Positions 22,993 to 34,745 of a DNA stretch of 64,000 bases are shown piece by piece. The stretch spans positions 1 to 64,000 of the forward strand of contig JAXGGA010002996.1 in assembly GCA_038373865.1 (NCBI GenBank). Direction: 5' to 3'. Positions within the stretch are counted from its first letter, which is position 1. Every line of letters begins with the position of its first letter. Below the pieces are notes generated by a model. That model worked only from the letters and a program-made list of their open reading frames with translations, did no database searches and was not told the origin of the DNA. This DNA is from Uloborus plumipes (taxonomy: Eukaryota; Arthropoda; Arachnida; Araneae; Uloboridae). The position numbers and the translations under genes are program-made.

Positions 22993-23643
22993 CAGGGTGT
23001 CCACTCCAATCGTGGACCAATAGCTAATTTCTAAACCGTTAGAGATACGCATATTGTTTATTTAGGAAAAAATCTCCAAATTATGAAAGGAATTTTTGGT
23101 CTATTCAATGTTTTTCAAAAAATCAAATTTTGAAAGAGTTACGAAATTTAAATTTTTATACAGCCCCCCAGTCCTATCAATCATATTTAGTAAAACATTC
23201 TTGACACTGTAACGTTTAAAACTAAAAAAAAATCACTCCTCTACCACAAAAATTGACCGAGTTATGACGTTTTGAAAAATCAAGATTTTGCATTATTTCA
23301 TGACGTCATCGAGAGATCGCTTAAGGGACCGTATGCGAAATCCTTCAAAATCTTGATTTTTCAAAACGTCATAACTCGGTCAATTTTTGTGATAGAAGAG
23401 TGATTTTTTTTTAGTTTTAAACGTTACAGTGTCAAGAATGTTTTACTAAATATGATTGATAGGACTGGGGGGCTGTATAAAAATTTAAATTTCGTAACTC
23501 TTTCAAAATTTGATTTTTTGAAAAACATTGAATAGACCCAAAATTCCTTTCGTAATTTGGAGATTTTTTCCTAAATAAACTCTATGCTTATCTCTAACGG
23601 TTTAGAAATTAGCTATTGGTCCACGATTGGAGTGGACACCCTG
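22993..23643. mobile_element. Near-perfect fold-back MITE, 651 bp
   Basis: Two 298-bp arms (22993-23290 and 23346-23643) are inverted copies with about 7 mismatches by eye and no length difference, separated by a 55-bp spacer. The tips read CAGGGTGTCCACTCCAATCG and are flanked by TA at 22991-22992 and 23644-23645, the duplication typical of the Tc1/mariner and pogo superfamily. No coding capacity. A transcript across it would fold into one long hairpin. High arm identity implies a recent origin or gene conversion between arms. Confidence 0.88.
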
Positions 23644-23645
23644 TA

Positions 23646-24469
23646 TACTAATAACATATGTGCATGTGAATTCTTACGTTTAGGGAGATATGTGCTATAC
23701 ATGTATTAAAAGTAACTTCAAAACAGATGACTTAGAGTAGTAGTTCCCAAAGTCCAGACCTCTGCAGACCCCCTCCTGAAAATCACTGACTTTGCGAACC
23801 CCCCTTCCCTCCCCTCCCAGAAAAAAAAATTGGTTCGATATATTGAAATCTTTTTGGCTAATGTGTTTTTACATTTTTACCTTTCCCCTTCATTTATTGT
23901 TCTGTATATTTTTCAGAATTCTTCACTAATGTTCATTACTTAACATTATTATTTTGATCTATGGAAGTAAAAAGATATTCGAAACTCAACTAGGAATAAA
24001 CATTCACTTAGGTCAGGAGATCAAAAAAGTCAATTGCCCGTAGGATTATAAACATATTATAATGTCCGCCCTACGCATTGATGATTGCAAATTACTGACT
24101 GACTCATACGCTCACTGATGCGCTCACTGCTAATTACGCTCAGACTAGTTTCCAACAATTTTTGCTGCATTAAATTATTAAATTAAAATGTAAATGAAGC
24201 TGGTACGGCAGATAACCCGGAATGGCGGAAAACCGGGACTCTATTATATTATTTGCTAAGATTCAAGAGCTTCAAAAGTTCATAATACCCGATTCTGCGC
24301 TTGCTTAAGTTTGGACCTGAAATTAATTAGTCAAATTTAAAAGAATTAACTTATCTAATGCAGTACGATGGCTGCAGAAGACAGGTCATAGTGCTATCAA
24401 CAAAAAAGAACCGGCGAAGCACAGCTGTTGACGGAGCAGAGCATTTTCTTGCTGCCACTGGTAAGCAAA
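23646..24469. other. No gene recognised; fragment-like repeat ends
   Basis: About 23740-23820 reads TAGTTCCCAAAGTCCAGACC followed by C-rich text, a style seen at ends of hAT-family repeats. About 24208-24240 contains AACCCGGAATGGCGGAAAAC, reminiscent of Tigger-type ends. Neither has a partner end, so both are only suggestive. Confidence 0.3.
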
Positions 24470-24700
24470 TATACAGGAAAACTGTAGCCAAGAGCTTGTA
24501 TGCAATAGGAATATAGGCCTACCGGTCTGCTGTGTACATCCCATTGACTAAAAATAAGCTTTCCGCTCGTTTGCAAGGGTGTCGTCGGAATCGAAATGTA
24601 AGAGAAGTCAACTGGGCTTATGTACTATTATCGGATAAAAGTAAGTTTAGTTTGTTGTCTGATTGTGGACGATAACTGATCTGGGGTGAGTGGTACTGCA
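24470..24700 (+). pseudogene. Tc1/mariner-like transposase fragment
   Basis: Frames in this stretch give TVAKSLYAIGI, then IPLTKNKLSARLQGCRRNRN and VNWAYVLLSDKSKFSLLSDC. These correspond to the end of the DNA-binding region and the first catalytic Asp (24634-24636) in the usual SDESKF position, here SDKSKF. The frame is broken near 24511 and again after 24690. No terminal repeats could be assigned. Confidence 0.65.
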
Positions 24701-25803
24701 TACAGACTGGAAAACATAAAAAACAAAAGAGAGAGAGAATAACATCTAAGAAGTAGTGCGGAAGCCCAGTTAACTACTCTCCCATTTTGATGCTGATGAC
24801 ATCATTACAAACGGGTGAAAAGCTGACTTTCAGGAAATTAAATGAACACAACAGGCTGACAGGCCTATAGTCCTATTGCATGCAAGCGCGTGGCTACAGT
24901 TTTTCGGGATATTTGCTTGCCAGAAGCAGCAAGAAACTGCTTTGTTCCCGCAACAGCTGTGCTGCACCGGTTCGTTTTTATTGATTACACTATGTACCTG
25001 TCTTCTAAAAGCATCTTACTGCATACACGACCTCTCCTGTGTCATTGGCTACACATTCTGTTTGTTCGAAACGATTTCCAAAGTCTCGAAACGACACTGT
25101 GCCTGACATGGAACACTTTGGCAATATCTGTTATTTTTCACCCTTCTTCAATCTTACTAATGATTCAGCCAAGCGTAAAATCTAAGTGATGAAGGAAAGG
25201 CATACCGAAAAGTTGAAGTTCATCATTTGGTTCTTTTCCGTCAAACTGCCTCAGAACCCCACTGGTCCTCACGTGCCAAATCTTTTACATTGCTTATAAT
25301 TGCTGTCACGTGACCAAAAACGTTGGCAATGCAAAATTTGCTTACGGGCAACATGTCTTACTGTATCGCACACTTTTGCTAATTTCCACATTTCCTTTAC
25401 CTTCCGTTTTGTGGCGGCTGTCACTGCTATTGTTATCCGTCCTGAGCAATTATCCACCAGTGTATAAACATTTCTAGAGAGTAATATTCTTGATTCATCT
25501 CAAGGCCAGGAATGTCTCGCTCTGTTAACAATGCATCATACTTCCAAACATCATCCCTCTCCTGAAGCAAAATACTGCCACTGTATATTTTGCACGTTAT
25601 TCTACAACGATGGCAGGAAAATATACCTGTTTAACATTTTCCCTAAAAACTTAACTTGTTCCCACTTTCCAACTTTTAAAGGTTGTCTATCAATGCACTT
25701 TGTTTCGGCTATAAATTTCTTTAAAAGAAAAGTTGTATTTATTATTTATTTAGCTTTGTGTACGTGTGTCAGTTTAATGGATTTTTTATCTCTTTAGACT
25801 TTA
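24701..25803. other. No gene recognised
   Basis: Overlapping plus frames at 24876-25189 and 25531-25797 show no motif. This is probably the decayed remainder of the Tc1-type insertion plus ordinary AT-rich sequence. Confidence 0.4.
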
Positions 25804-26209
25804 CCCTAGCAGCATCATCTCATCGGCCGATGATCGGCCATTCATCGAAACCCGATGAAATTCTCATCGGCCGATGATCCGATATGTCTCATCTGCCGAG
25901 CAGAATCCGAGCAGCAAAATCCGACGAGAATACGATGAGATTTGGAGCAATTTACGAGCAGAACAGTGCCGTGCCGAGGAATTTCATCGGGAAACTTGAT
26001 CGGAAGGATATCGTTTCCCGATGGAATATAACTCATCTTATTTTCATTGGGAAAGTTGATCGGAAGGATATCGCTTTCCGATGAAAAGTAGCTCATCGAA
26101 AACCGTGCTCGGATACTGATCGGAACGATGTCATCGTGCGTTACAGGATCAGTTTACGAGGAGTTTGTTGATCGGCCGAGCAAAATCCGATGAGTTGATG
26201 CTACTTGGG
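25804..26209. mobile_element. CCGAT-rich MITE, 406 bp
   Basis: The related inverted ends CCCTAGCAGCATCATCTCAT (left) and CCCAAGTAGCATCAACTCAT (right, read inward) are flanked by TA at 25802-25803 and 26210-26211. The body is packed with ATCGG/CCGAT and GATGAG/CTCATC words, often as short palindromes such as CATCGGCCGATG. It is visibly richer in G+C than the surroundings. Open frames on both strands (25842-26096 minus, 25884-26084 plus) arise from the repeated word and are not credible genes. Confidence 0.7.
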
Positions 26210-26211
26210 TA

Positions 26212-28034
26212 GACTCTTTAGACTCTTAGACTTTTCAATATTGCCGAACTTGTTAAAATTTCACAAGTTTCTTTCTGCATATGTGTAGTTTTCTCTTCTG
26301 GTATCTTTTAAAGTTTCTTCTCTATTTGTGGTTACTGGTGTAGGTAAGAGTGTGCTTATAATAGAAGTTTTAATATGTATAAAAATAAAACACATGCTTG
26401 ACTCGCCTTGTTCCAATATCGAAAACACATCCTCACTTGCTGAGATCTTGGATGTTGATGTCATTCCTTCAACTGCATTATTTGAATTCTGCTTTGTAGA
26501 ATGTTTTTCTATGATTTGGTTCCCCAGACTTCTCTCTTTGAGGAAAACAAGCCACTTTTTCTTAACTCCTTAACAACATTTCCTGAAGGAAGTTCATCGA
26601 ACAAAAGAGCTGCGCTCTTAATTTTGACTTTTTAATTTAATTTAATGAATTTTGCACTATAAGTTTATGTATTTATGTATCAAAAGAATGACAAAGCAAT
26701 ATATTACTTGTTTTAAATTAGTACATACAAATATGTCAGTAAAAATGAGTCAGTAAGCAAAAAGTATAATTAACTCTTTAGTACGTGCTAAGCTTAACCT
26801 AATGCGAAACATGACCTATTAAAACACGCATGTTTTCAAATCTAAAAAATTCATTTTCACTGGGGTTTTTTTCTACATTTTAGGAAATTATTCCTGAAAG
26901 TATGCTCTCTACAATGGGTTAAAAAATTAATGTGCATTTCCACCTAATTTTCTTTAAATCAAAAGTTTTTATGAAGAACACAGTCAAGCTTCTTTTAAGA
27001 AAAGCACTAAATCCCTAATATCTGTAACTTTAAAGTAGAAGTAGTACCTTATCTTGCATATAAAATGGTGCCGCTTTGAATAATGCATAAAAATTTCAAA
27101 GCAGAAAGAAAATATTATTTGCATATTTTTAAAGAATTTTCTAACAATACTGACCTGTTTTACCCCGTGGCCCATTTGACCCTACCTGACCCTGTCCTAT
27201 GTCACTCTAGAGTAGTATACCTTTCCAATAGTTAAAATTATTCTCCAATCGATGCAGTGGTTCCAGAAATTTCACTCTACATATTAACAAACGGACAAAA
27301 TTCTCTCTCTGTCTCTCTCTTTTTCTTTCTCTCTTTATAATATTAAAAAGGCTCAAATGAATTAAAATAATGCACGTTAAAGATATACTTATGCATCTTA
27401 ATGTTAAAAGAATTAAACTGTCTACAGTAAGTAACTTTCTTAGTTAAACTGTTCTTAGAATAAAATGAGCAAAGAAATTAAGAAAGAAAAATATAGTTAT
27501 CAGACCAGTTGATGAAAATGTGTTAAGCGAAGGTCCTACATTAAACACGTGCGTTGATCTGAATGATTCAAACTCCTAGCCACGGGCAGCCGAAGTTTTT
27601 AAGCAAGCACCTAGCAACCGTTTATTTCGTATTTTCTGTAACTCAAAAAAAAAGAAAGAAACGGCCAGAGAAGCGAAAATTGATTACTTTTTCTATTTCT
27701 TTTTTTCCAATTAAAAGGAAGAGTGACATTAAAGTGTATCGAAAAGGAACGAAATTGCAACAAACTTACCTCTCACCATTTTATTCCCTGCAGAAAGCAA
27801 AGCTGCATTAGAGAAGCAATTAAAAGTAAATAAAATGTTAAATTGTTTTTTTTAAATACTTCTGATTGTATTATAAATTGCATAAATAAATGCAAAATTG
27901 AAAGATGAGATTTTTCTTGTTTCACGTGCTCTGCAATAACACCAATACAAACTGACAGAGAAGAAGAAAACTTGATGAAAATTCAAAAATCAAAGCTCGT
28001 GGTATGGAAAATCTCTCTTTCCTTTATTCAGCAG
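26212..28034. other. No gene recognised
   Basis: AT-rich sequence with a CT microsatellite at about 27301-27345. Around 27155-27205, TTTTACCCCGTGGCCCATTT resembles the terminal motif style of the pogo-like elements here, but no full element could be delimited. Confidence 0.4.
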
Positions 28035-28036
28035 TA

Positions 28037-29327
28037 CCGTAAAATGGGGTTAATCGGAACACTTTTCAGCTTTGATTGTAAAAAAAGCAGTTAAAAGATT
28101 TTTTTTTAATTTGATTTTTTGGGTAAAAACTTCGGTCTTGCTTTACTTTTGATATTCCAAGCAAAGACAAAAGATTTTGAGCAATTATTATTAAAATATA
28201 TAGCAAATTATGGGTGTTCCGAATCACCCCGCTGATAGGGGTCAATCGGAACACTTGTTAAATTTTTTATTTTTTTCAATTTAATCTGTAATAGGTCTCA
28301 CAAACATGAGTAATATTGATGGGGGAGAATAAGAACAGATAATTACTGTCAAATAAATGTATAATTTCAGTACCAGTAAACGTTTATAATTTGTGAAAAT
28401 TCAAAATAATTTTGAACTTATGAAAAATGAAAAGTAATTTTAAGAAAAGCTTTTGAATTGAAATGCAAAGATTTAACATGAATGGAAGTCACTCATGTCG
28501 TCCACAAATATGTACTTGTCCTTAAAACTAGCAATTGTGACTTGGCTTAAGTTTTTTCATAACATCTCCTGGGATGAACTCTGCCTTTTTTTTAGTTTTT
28601 TGAAATTTCTGGGTTTCGGGGATTGTCCTGAAAGATTTTTTCGCTTATTCATCACTGTCTGTGTGCTGGACGTTTACTACATAAAGTCTATGTGACTTTC
28701 TCCCTTTTATTTTAAGTAAAAAAAAGTCTCCTGGAGAAAAAATCTTTTGAAATCTGTAACTTTTGTCATTCTAAGATCTAGTTGCTCACGAGAAGGGATA
28801 AACAGTAATAAATCCTTGTCCCTGTCTTGATTAGAAGAATTGGGGTTAGAATCTTGATTTTTCAAACAATTTCCTTCAAATAAGTTTGAATTGGAACAAC
28901 AGAACTAAGTGTTCCGATTCACCCCGCAAATTTTTTTCCCATGGCATTTTTCAGAATTCTTCACTTTTATGACACAATTTATAAAAAATGTAAATTCTAA
29001 TGTGGTATTCTGTTGTTCAGATACATGTATAATTGAAACATACCACTCATAGTTTTTAAATATAAGAAGGTTTGTTCTTGCATATGAAGTTTTGCAGTCT
29101 ATGAAAAGGTGATGTTTTCTAGCATTTAACGTGCAGCCCTCTTTAGAAGCCAGTAGCGTTGCCAGATTGACAAAAGTATTTTTTTCCTACTTCCTATGAT
29201 CTTACCTTTCTAAAAAAAAAATTCATGGCGAAAAATACCCAATAGTATATTTATGAAGAATTTCTTTGTACGGTTGGGAAGTTTTGTTCCGATTGACCCC
29301 GCTGTTCCTATACACCCCATTTTACTG
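28037..29327. mobile_element. pogo-like element family A, copy 1 (1291 bp)
   Basis: Ends CCGTAAAATGGGGT (left) and CAGTAAAATGGGGTG (right, read inward), with TA at 28035-28036 and 29328-29329. A nearly identical element lies at 55381-56670. Internal copies of the subterminal phrase TTCCGAT(T)CACCCCGC lie about 176-217 bp from the left end and 395-434 bp from the right. On the minus strand, about 28490-28680 gives FKDKYIFVDDMSDF in a decayed frame. It may be a transposase tail, but this is weak. The pogo assignment comes from TA duplications and shared architecture with family G. Confidence 0.75.
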
Positions 29328-29626
29328 TATATTTTTTACTTTGAAGTAACCATTTAGTTTTTTTTTCCATTATTTTGATAAAGGGACTAATACTTCATGG
29401 AAATTCTTGAACTCCATTTAATATCTACTGCTGTAATTTCAAAACATACCTTCGAAATTGAATAGAAACCAATGAGCAGAAATCAGAAATACTGCTTTTT
29501 CGGATATTTGCAATGAGTTTTAAAAAAATCTCTCTGATTAAATATAATTTTTAAATTATGAAAATTTCTATCAATTGTAGAAATAGCTTGCTAAGGCTTT
29601 AGAGAATTCTAAAATTTTTAAATGTA

Positions 29627-30957
29627 GGGTTGGTTCGGATAAATGGGCCATTGGGGTAAATGGGCCACCCCCCTTAAAACTGAAATGCTCGTATGGTTTT
29701 TATACTTTTTTGTACTGATCATGTCAAATTCGATCACAGTGATTGCTTTTGCATATATTTGGGTTTCATGAAAAAAAATTTTGGATCATATAATTTATGT
29801 CAAAGAAATTTCCAAATAATTTTTTTTTGCGTTCATGCAACATTTTTCAAAGAAGTGTTTCAATGTTAGTTTTTATTATTTTTCTTGTAGTTGTTTTCTT
29901 CAAGTTTTCTTGTATGGTTTAACCTAAAGTACACATTGCAATAAGAATTTTTATGCAAAGTATTATTAATATGTGTTTATGGGGAGGGGGCCCACTTACC
30001 CCGTAGTTTTTCTCTATTAGGGTAAGTGGGCCCCCTCACTATGGTGTAAGTGGGCCTCCTCATAATAATGATGATTTCAAAATGAAAAGCAGTTTCAATG
30101 AAGCAATTTCTACTATGAAATGAAAGATAATTATGGAGACCTAGAAGAAATTAATGGTTCGGCTACAAAAACTGCACAATCTGGTAACTATGTATTTGTG
30201 AAACTTATATCAAAGAAAACCATAAAGTATTATGAGGGCCTAATTTTAAAATATGATACGAATGAAAAAAATACTGCAAAATTTGATAGAAGTAATATAA
30301 ATAGCTACACTTTTTGTTAGTTTGATGTAGGTGATGTTAGAATTATAACTGAGGATGAAATGATAATGTTTCTCCTTCAGAAAACTTCAAATCGACGCTG
30401 CTATTAAGTGTTTCCTTTTTTTTTTCAACCTATGTATTTTTTCTTATTTGACCAAAATTGATCTTAATCGACTCTATTATGCTTGTTCAACAATAAAAGC
30501 AAAAAATATGCCTAACGGCTTTTAATGAATTTCACAGACACAATTGTTTTGCATTCTGCTTTATAATTTTCTGTCATACACATTCGAATGTAAGTAGATA
30601 TCTCGTTAATGGATACATTTACAAAAAAGTATTTCCTACTAAAATGTTACATACTTTATCAGGTAGGACATGCAAACCCCTTTTTTAGATATGCTCACTT
30701 TAAATATAAATAAATGGGGGGTGGCCCACTTACCCCTTCCTAGGGGGTAAGTGGGCCACCTACGCCATTTTGTAAAGAATAAGATACTCAAAAATATTTA
30801 AAGCATTTTTTCAGGAAATAATGCTGAATTTGTGTTTATTAATAATGTGCAAGATAAAATAAGTCTAAAAAATTAAGCTGTTTTACTTTAAAACTTTTGT
30901 ATAAGGCTTTAAAAATGAACTGTTCTAAAAAGGGGGCCCACTTACCCTAACCAACCC
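29627..30957. mobile_element. pogo-like element family B (1331 bp)
   Basis: Imperfect inverted ends GGGTTGGTTCGGATAAATGG (left) and GGGTTGGTTAGGGTAAGTGG (right, read inward), with TA at 29625-29626 and 30958-30959. The word GGGTAAGTGGGCC or its inverse recurs at 29654-29667, 29988-30056 (three times) and 30722-30760 (twice). The 29987-30034 and 30721-30759 pairs are inverted, forming hairpins. The clusters lie 361-429 bp from the left and 197-235 bp from the right. A transposase-tail remnant sits between. Confidence 0.78.
30120..30390 (+). pseudogene. pogo/Tigger-like transposase C-terminal tail, remnant
   Basis: The plus frame holds SGNYVFVKLISKKTIKYYEG at about residues 21-40. After a stop at 30320 the same frame continues with FDVGDVRIITEDEMIMFLLQ. 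I recognise this as the C-terminal module (GDFVLVKF..KK...YVG... then V.DV..V...DI) that follows the catalytic domain in many arthropod pogo/Tigger transposases. This is from memory. The catalytic domain itself is missing, so the element is an internal deletion derivative. Confidence 0.6.
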
Positions 30958-30959
30958 TA

Positions 30960-32598
30960 ATGCAAAGCAAAGCACTGAACTCATTTAAAAAAAAGAAAAC
31001 AACACGAACTCTGTAACTAGTACCTAGTACCAAGCCTGCAGTAAAATGGAAACAGAACATTTGACATATTTTTCAATAATTACGGACTTTTTCTAAGGTT
31101 TAAGCAGAGAGAGGGATTTGAAATCTTCATCATATTAGTGAATTCTTAAATTGTAAATGCGGAAGATAATGATTTTTTCTGAAATCATTTTTGTCCAAAT
31201 TCAAACATCGTTAGCCAACACAATGGAATTGAACAAAAAATAAAAACCTGTTTTATCCTGGCTTCACAAAGGAAAAAGCTATTTAAACCGCTCACATTTT
31301 AATTCAATCTTAGAAAGGAGTAAATTCTACCAACAGATATTTTCAATTAATTTTTCCTTCGGTTTCATGTCTCAAAAATAATGTAAAAAGAAATGGAGCT
31401 TACTTTACTGTACACCAACGTCACTTCCTTCGCTCATTACTACTTAATACGCTATTTTTAATGTTAAAAAATAATTATTTTGTTCAAAAAAATAATGAAA
31501 AAATAAATAAAACTTTAACATTTTCAAACCCTCTTCCTCAGTCGTCATATTAAATTAATTATAATTTCTAAAATATTTTCAAAACGAAATTTGTGGAGTT
31601 CCAAACAGTAATTCCGTTAATTTTCACTCCATTTTTTTCTCAATATGTTGTTTATTAAAACTTCTTCATAAAATGAAGACAAATTTATTTCTAAACAGAA
31701 CTTTTTTAATTATTGTGAAATAAAATAGTAAGTTCTTTTTATTGTTGTTCTTTCTAATCTGGCATTTTATTATCACCAAGTAATCCATTTTGATAATAAT
31801 GTATTCAAAAGACTTCGATTTTTTATGTGCATCATTTTCATTGATTCATTTACATTCCTTTATTTATTAATTTACTAATTTTTTCATTCATTTACTTATT
31901 TTCTTATTCATTCACTCTTTTATTCTCTCATTTTTTTCTCATACATTGATTAATGAGTTAATTTAATTATTCATTTATTAGTTCATTGTTTCATTATAAA
32001 TTCATTTATTCGATGATTTAAATGCTCTTTTGATGAAAAATATTTTTAAGAATCAACTAGAAAAAAAGTTGCTTGCAAAATTTTCCTTTTATTTTTCCTT
32101 TTGGACCTTGGCTTTTTGAAGGAGCAAATTTCCACTTTTTTTTTAGATACAAAATACTACCAAAAATGAAAAATAACATTTCAACGCAAGTTGTATTGCA
32201 AAATACAATACATTATTTTTTCTTTATGTACAATAATATTTAGAAAAAATTTCTATTTCTACCATTTTGAAACATGTAAGTTATTTTTACTACTTCACTT
32301 TGTTCCAAAGTCAGTTATATATATATAATACATGGGTCATTTTCTAGTAAAAGTAACTTTTTAGCGAACATATTTTTCTATTTTAAAACCTCATGTGTCC
32401 TTTCACTTTTTTCTTTTTTTTTATTTTATTTTATTTTATTTATTTATTTATTTTTTTTTTTTTTTTTCAGTTTTACATTAAACTCTTACTTACTAAAAGT
32501 GAGCATAAACAATGGCCCTACTAAATTCTTATTATTTTACATGAATTTCAATTACTATAAATGAAATTACATAAACAACCGTAATCAAGGAGGTGATA
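30960..32598. other. No gene recognised; low-complexity tracts
   Basis: AT-rich with degenerate TTCATT/TTTATT tracts at about 31845-31990 and a TTTTA/TTTA run at about 32410-32468. Nothing else supported. Confidence 0.5.
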
Positions 32599-32600
32599 TA

Positions 32601-33818
32601 CACTGAAGTGACAAAAGTCATGGGATACCTCTTAATATCGTGTCGGCCCTCCTTTTGCCCGGCGAAGTGCAACAACTCGACGTGGCATGGACTCAACAAG
32701 TCGTTGGAAGTCTTCTGCAGGAATATTGAGCCATGCTGTCTCGAAAGACGTCCATAATTGTGAAAGCGTTGATGGGGCAGGATTTTGGGCACGAACAGAC
32801 CTCTCGATGGTGTCACATAAATGCTCAATGGGATTCATGTCGGGCGATCTAGGTGGCCAAATCATTCGTTGGAATTGTCCAGAATTTTCTTCAAACCAAT
32901 TGCGAACAGTTGTGGCCCGGTGACATGGCGCATTGTCATCCATAAAAACCCCATCGTTGTTTGGGTACATGAAGTCCATGAATGGTTGCAAGTGATCTCC
33001 AAGTAGCTGCACATAAGCATTTCCAGTCAATGTTCGGTCCAGTCGCACTAGAGGACCAAGTCCATGCCATGAAAAAACAGCCCACACCATTACGGAGCCA
33101 CCACCAGCTTGAACAGTGCCTTGCTGACAGTTTGGGTCCATGGCTTCGTGGGGTCTGTGCCACACTCGAACCCTACCATCAGCTCTTACCAGCTGAAATC
33201 GTGACTCATCGGACCAGGCCACGGTTTTCCATTCATCTAGGGACCAACCGATATGCTCACGTGCCCACGAGAGTCGCTGCAAGCGATGTCGTTCTGTCAG
33301 TAAAGGCACTCGAGTCGGTCTTCTGCTGGAATAGCCCAAGAAATCCAAATTTCTCCGCACAGTTCTAGCAGACACGTCCATTGTACGTCCCACATTGATT
33401 TCTACGGTGATTTGACGCAGTGTTGCTTGTCTGTTAGAATTTACGACTCTTTGCAGACGTCGACGGTCTCGATCTTTAAGTGCAGGCGGTCGACCACTGC
33501 GCTGTCCATGGTGGGATGTTATGCCTGAAATTTCATACTCTCGGCACACTCTTGACACAGTGGATCTGGGAATGTTGAATTCTCTAACGATTTCCGAAAT
33601 GGCATAACCCATGCGTCTAGCTCCAACTAACATTCCGCGTTCAAAGTCTGTTAATTCACGTCGTGCGGTCATCATCACGTTAAAACCTCTTCACATGAAT
33701 AACTTGAACAGAAATGAAAGCTCTGTAAAAGCACTGCGCATTTATACCTGTTCTATGCGATGCTACTGCCATCTGAAAATTTGCATATTGCTATCCCATG
33801 ACTTTTGTCACTTCAGTG
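32601..33818. mobile_element. Complete Tc1/mariner-like transposon, 1218 bp
   Basis: Perfect 27-bp inverted repeats (32601-32627 and 33792-33818) begin CACTGAAGTGACAAAAGTCA. They are flanked by TA at 32599-32600 and 33819-33820. The single gene inside is an uninterrupted transposase on the minus strand, with an untranslated leader of about 110 bp. Perfect ends plus an open frame make it the youngest-looking autonomous-type element in the window. Confidence 0.95.
32632..33678 (-). CDS. Tc1-like transposase, intact, DD36E spacing
   Basis: A 348-residue DDE transposase that would bind the element's terminal repeats and perform cut-and-paste into TA sites. An N-terminal paired-type double helix-turn-helix is visible (about 8-50, with NIPRSTVSRVCREYE, and about 70-125), separated by an SGRPP stretch (61-65) resembling the GRPR hook. 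The catalytic core has WSDESRF with Asp157, MDDNAPCH with Asp248 and SPDMNPIE with Glu285. That leaves 36 residues between the second Asp and Glu by my count, not the 34 of classical Tc1. HLCD follows where Tc1 relatives usually have HLWD, a possible damaging change. The protein ends GGPTRY, normal for the family. The start at 33678 has two more Met codons immediately after it; the exact start is uncertain by 1-3 residues. The stop lies 5 bases inside the left terminal repeat boundary. Confidence 0.93.
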   Translation of the reverse strand: MMMTARRELTDFERGMLVGARRMGYAISEIVREFNIPRSTVSRVCREYEISGITSHHGQRSGRPPALKDRDRRRLQRVVNSNRQATLRQITVEINVGRTMDVSARTVRRNLDFLGYSSRRPTRVPLLTERHRLQRLSWAREHIGWSLDEWKTVAWSDESRFQLVRADGRVRVWHRPHEAMDPNCQQGTVQAGGGSVMVWAVFSWHGLGPLVRLDRTLTGNAYVQLLGDHLQPFMDFMYPNNDGVFMDDNAPCHRATTVRNWFEENSGQFQRMIWPPRSPDMNPIEHLCDTIERSVRAQNPAPSTLSQLWTSFETAWLNIPAEDFQRLVESMPRRVVALRRAKGGPTRY

Positions 33819-33820
33819 TA

Positions 33821-34741
33821 ATAAGAAAATTAATTACTGCCATAAAATAAATTATAAATATTTAATCAGCTTCCCAGAGTAGTAAATTTGTGAACATATT
33901 GATAATTCATAATATTTATCGTGAACTTACAGTGAGAACTTAATACAGATTACCAGAAAAATTGATTACGTATGCAAAATACGAAGTTTAGAGTGAATAT
34001 AGCACTTTTTCCGCCACAGCTTAAAAATAAAAAAAATAAAAAAAAACACCAGTACGGAAACAGTCTAGCGTTTAATCATACAAGCGCCATTTTTTCAGTG
34101 AGAATAAAAAGGATGTACTTGAAATTTAGCACAATAAAGAAGCTTTCTGGATTTCTGAGAGTCTTTTAAATACCCAACGAGCTCTGAAGTTGCTCGTTGC
34201 AAGTTTTAATGCCTTACGTCAAGTATTTTATTCAATTAAATCTAAAAAATGCACAAAAAGAAGCCTTTCACTGCAGTTTTTTTGAGTTTCTATGAGAAAT
34301 ATTTCAGTGAATTCAAGAATATATTCCGAACTAAAAATGTTTTCAAAAAATTTTTTTTTACCAAGTGTTCTTTGATAAAATAAAAATGTAAGTGCTTTGT
34401 ATTCATGAAAGAGAAAATCCACTGGAAGATATTACTAAATAACCCATGAGTAACCAAAATTCTTCTGTTTTCTTATTTACATTTAAGTAAACAATTTATT
34501 TTTTGAGCTTAAATTCTCCTTGGTCTGGTACTTAAGCATTCTCTTTTCAGTAAAATACGTTGTAAAAGCAAAACTCTTTGAGAATAATTAAAATTTAAAT
34601 GGTTTGGAGGTAAAGAAGAACTTACCCCAACCTTTTTTACGTTGCACTAGATAGTGATAATTCGATAGCATCGAGAGGTTTTTTTTTTCCACTTTCATTT
34701 TTAATTTTCGATAATAACATGAAATTGAAACATTTTGCAGT
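33821..34741. other. No gene recognised
   Basis: AT-rich spacer. Short frames at 33972-34169 and 34228-34422 are low complexity and have no family resemblance. Confidence 0.5.
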
Positions 34742-34745
34742 TTAA

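Noticed and set aside
25842..26096. Overlapping open frames on both strands in the CCGAT-rich stretch
   Set aside because: They result from a repeated short word inside a MITE, and both strands stay open for the same reason.
28066..28695. Frames conserved between 28-kb and 55-kb elements (minus 62 codons, plus 66-101 codons)
   Set aside because: Conservation follows from the two copies being the same transposon. The frames span terminal motif text and have no family resemblance.
32687..33368. Plus-strand frames opposite the Tc1-like transposase
   Set aside because: They are antisense shadows of the intact minus-strand gene.
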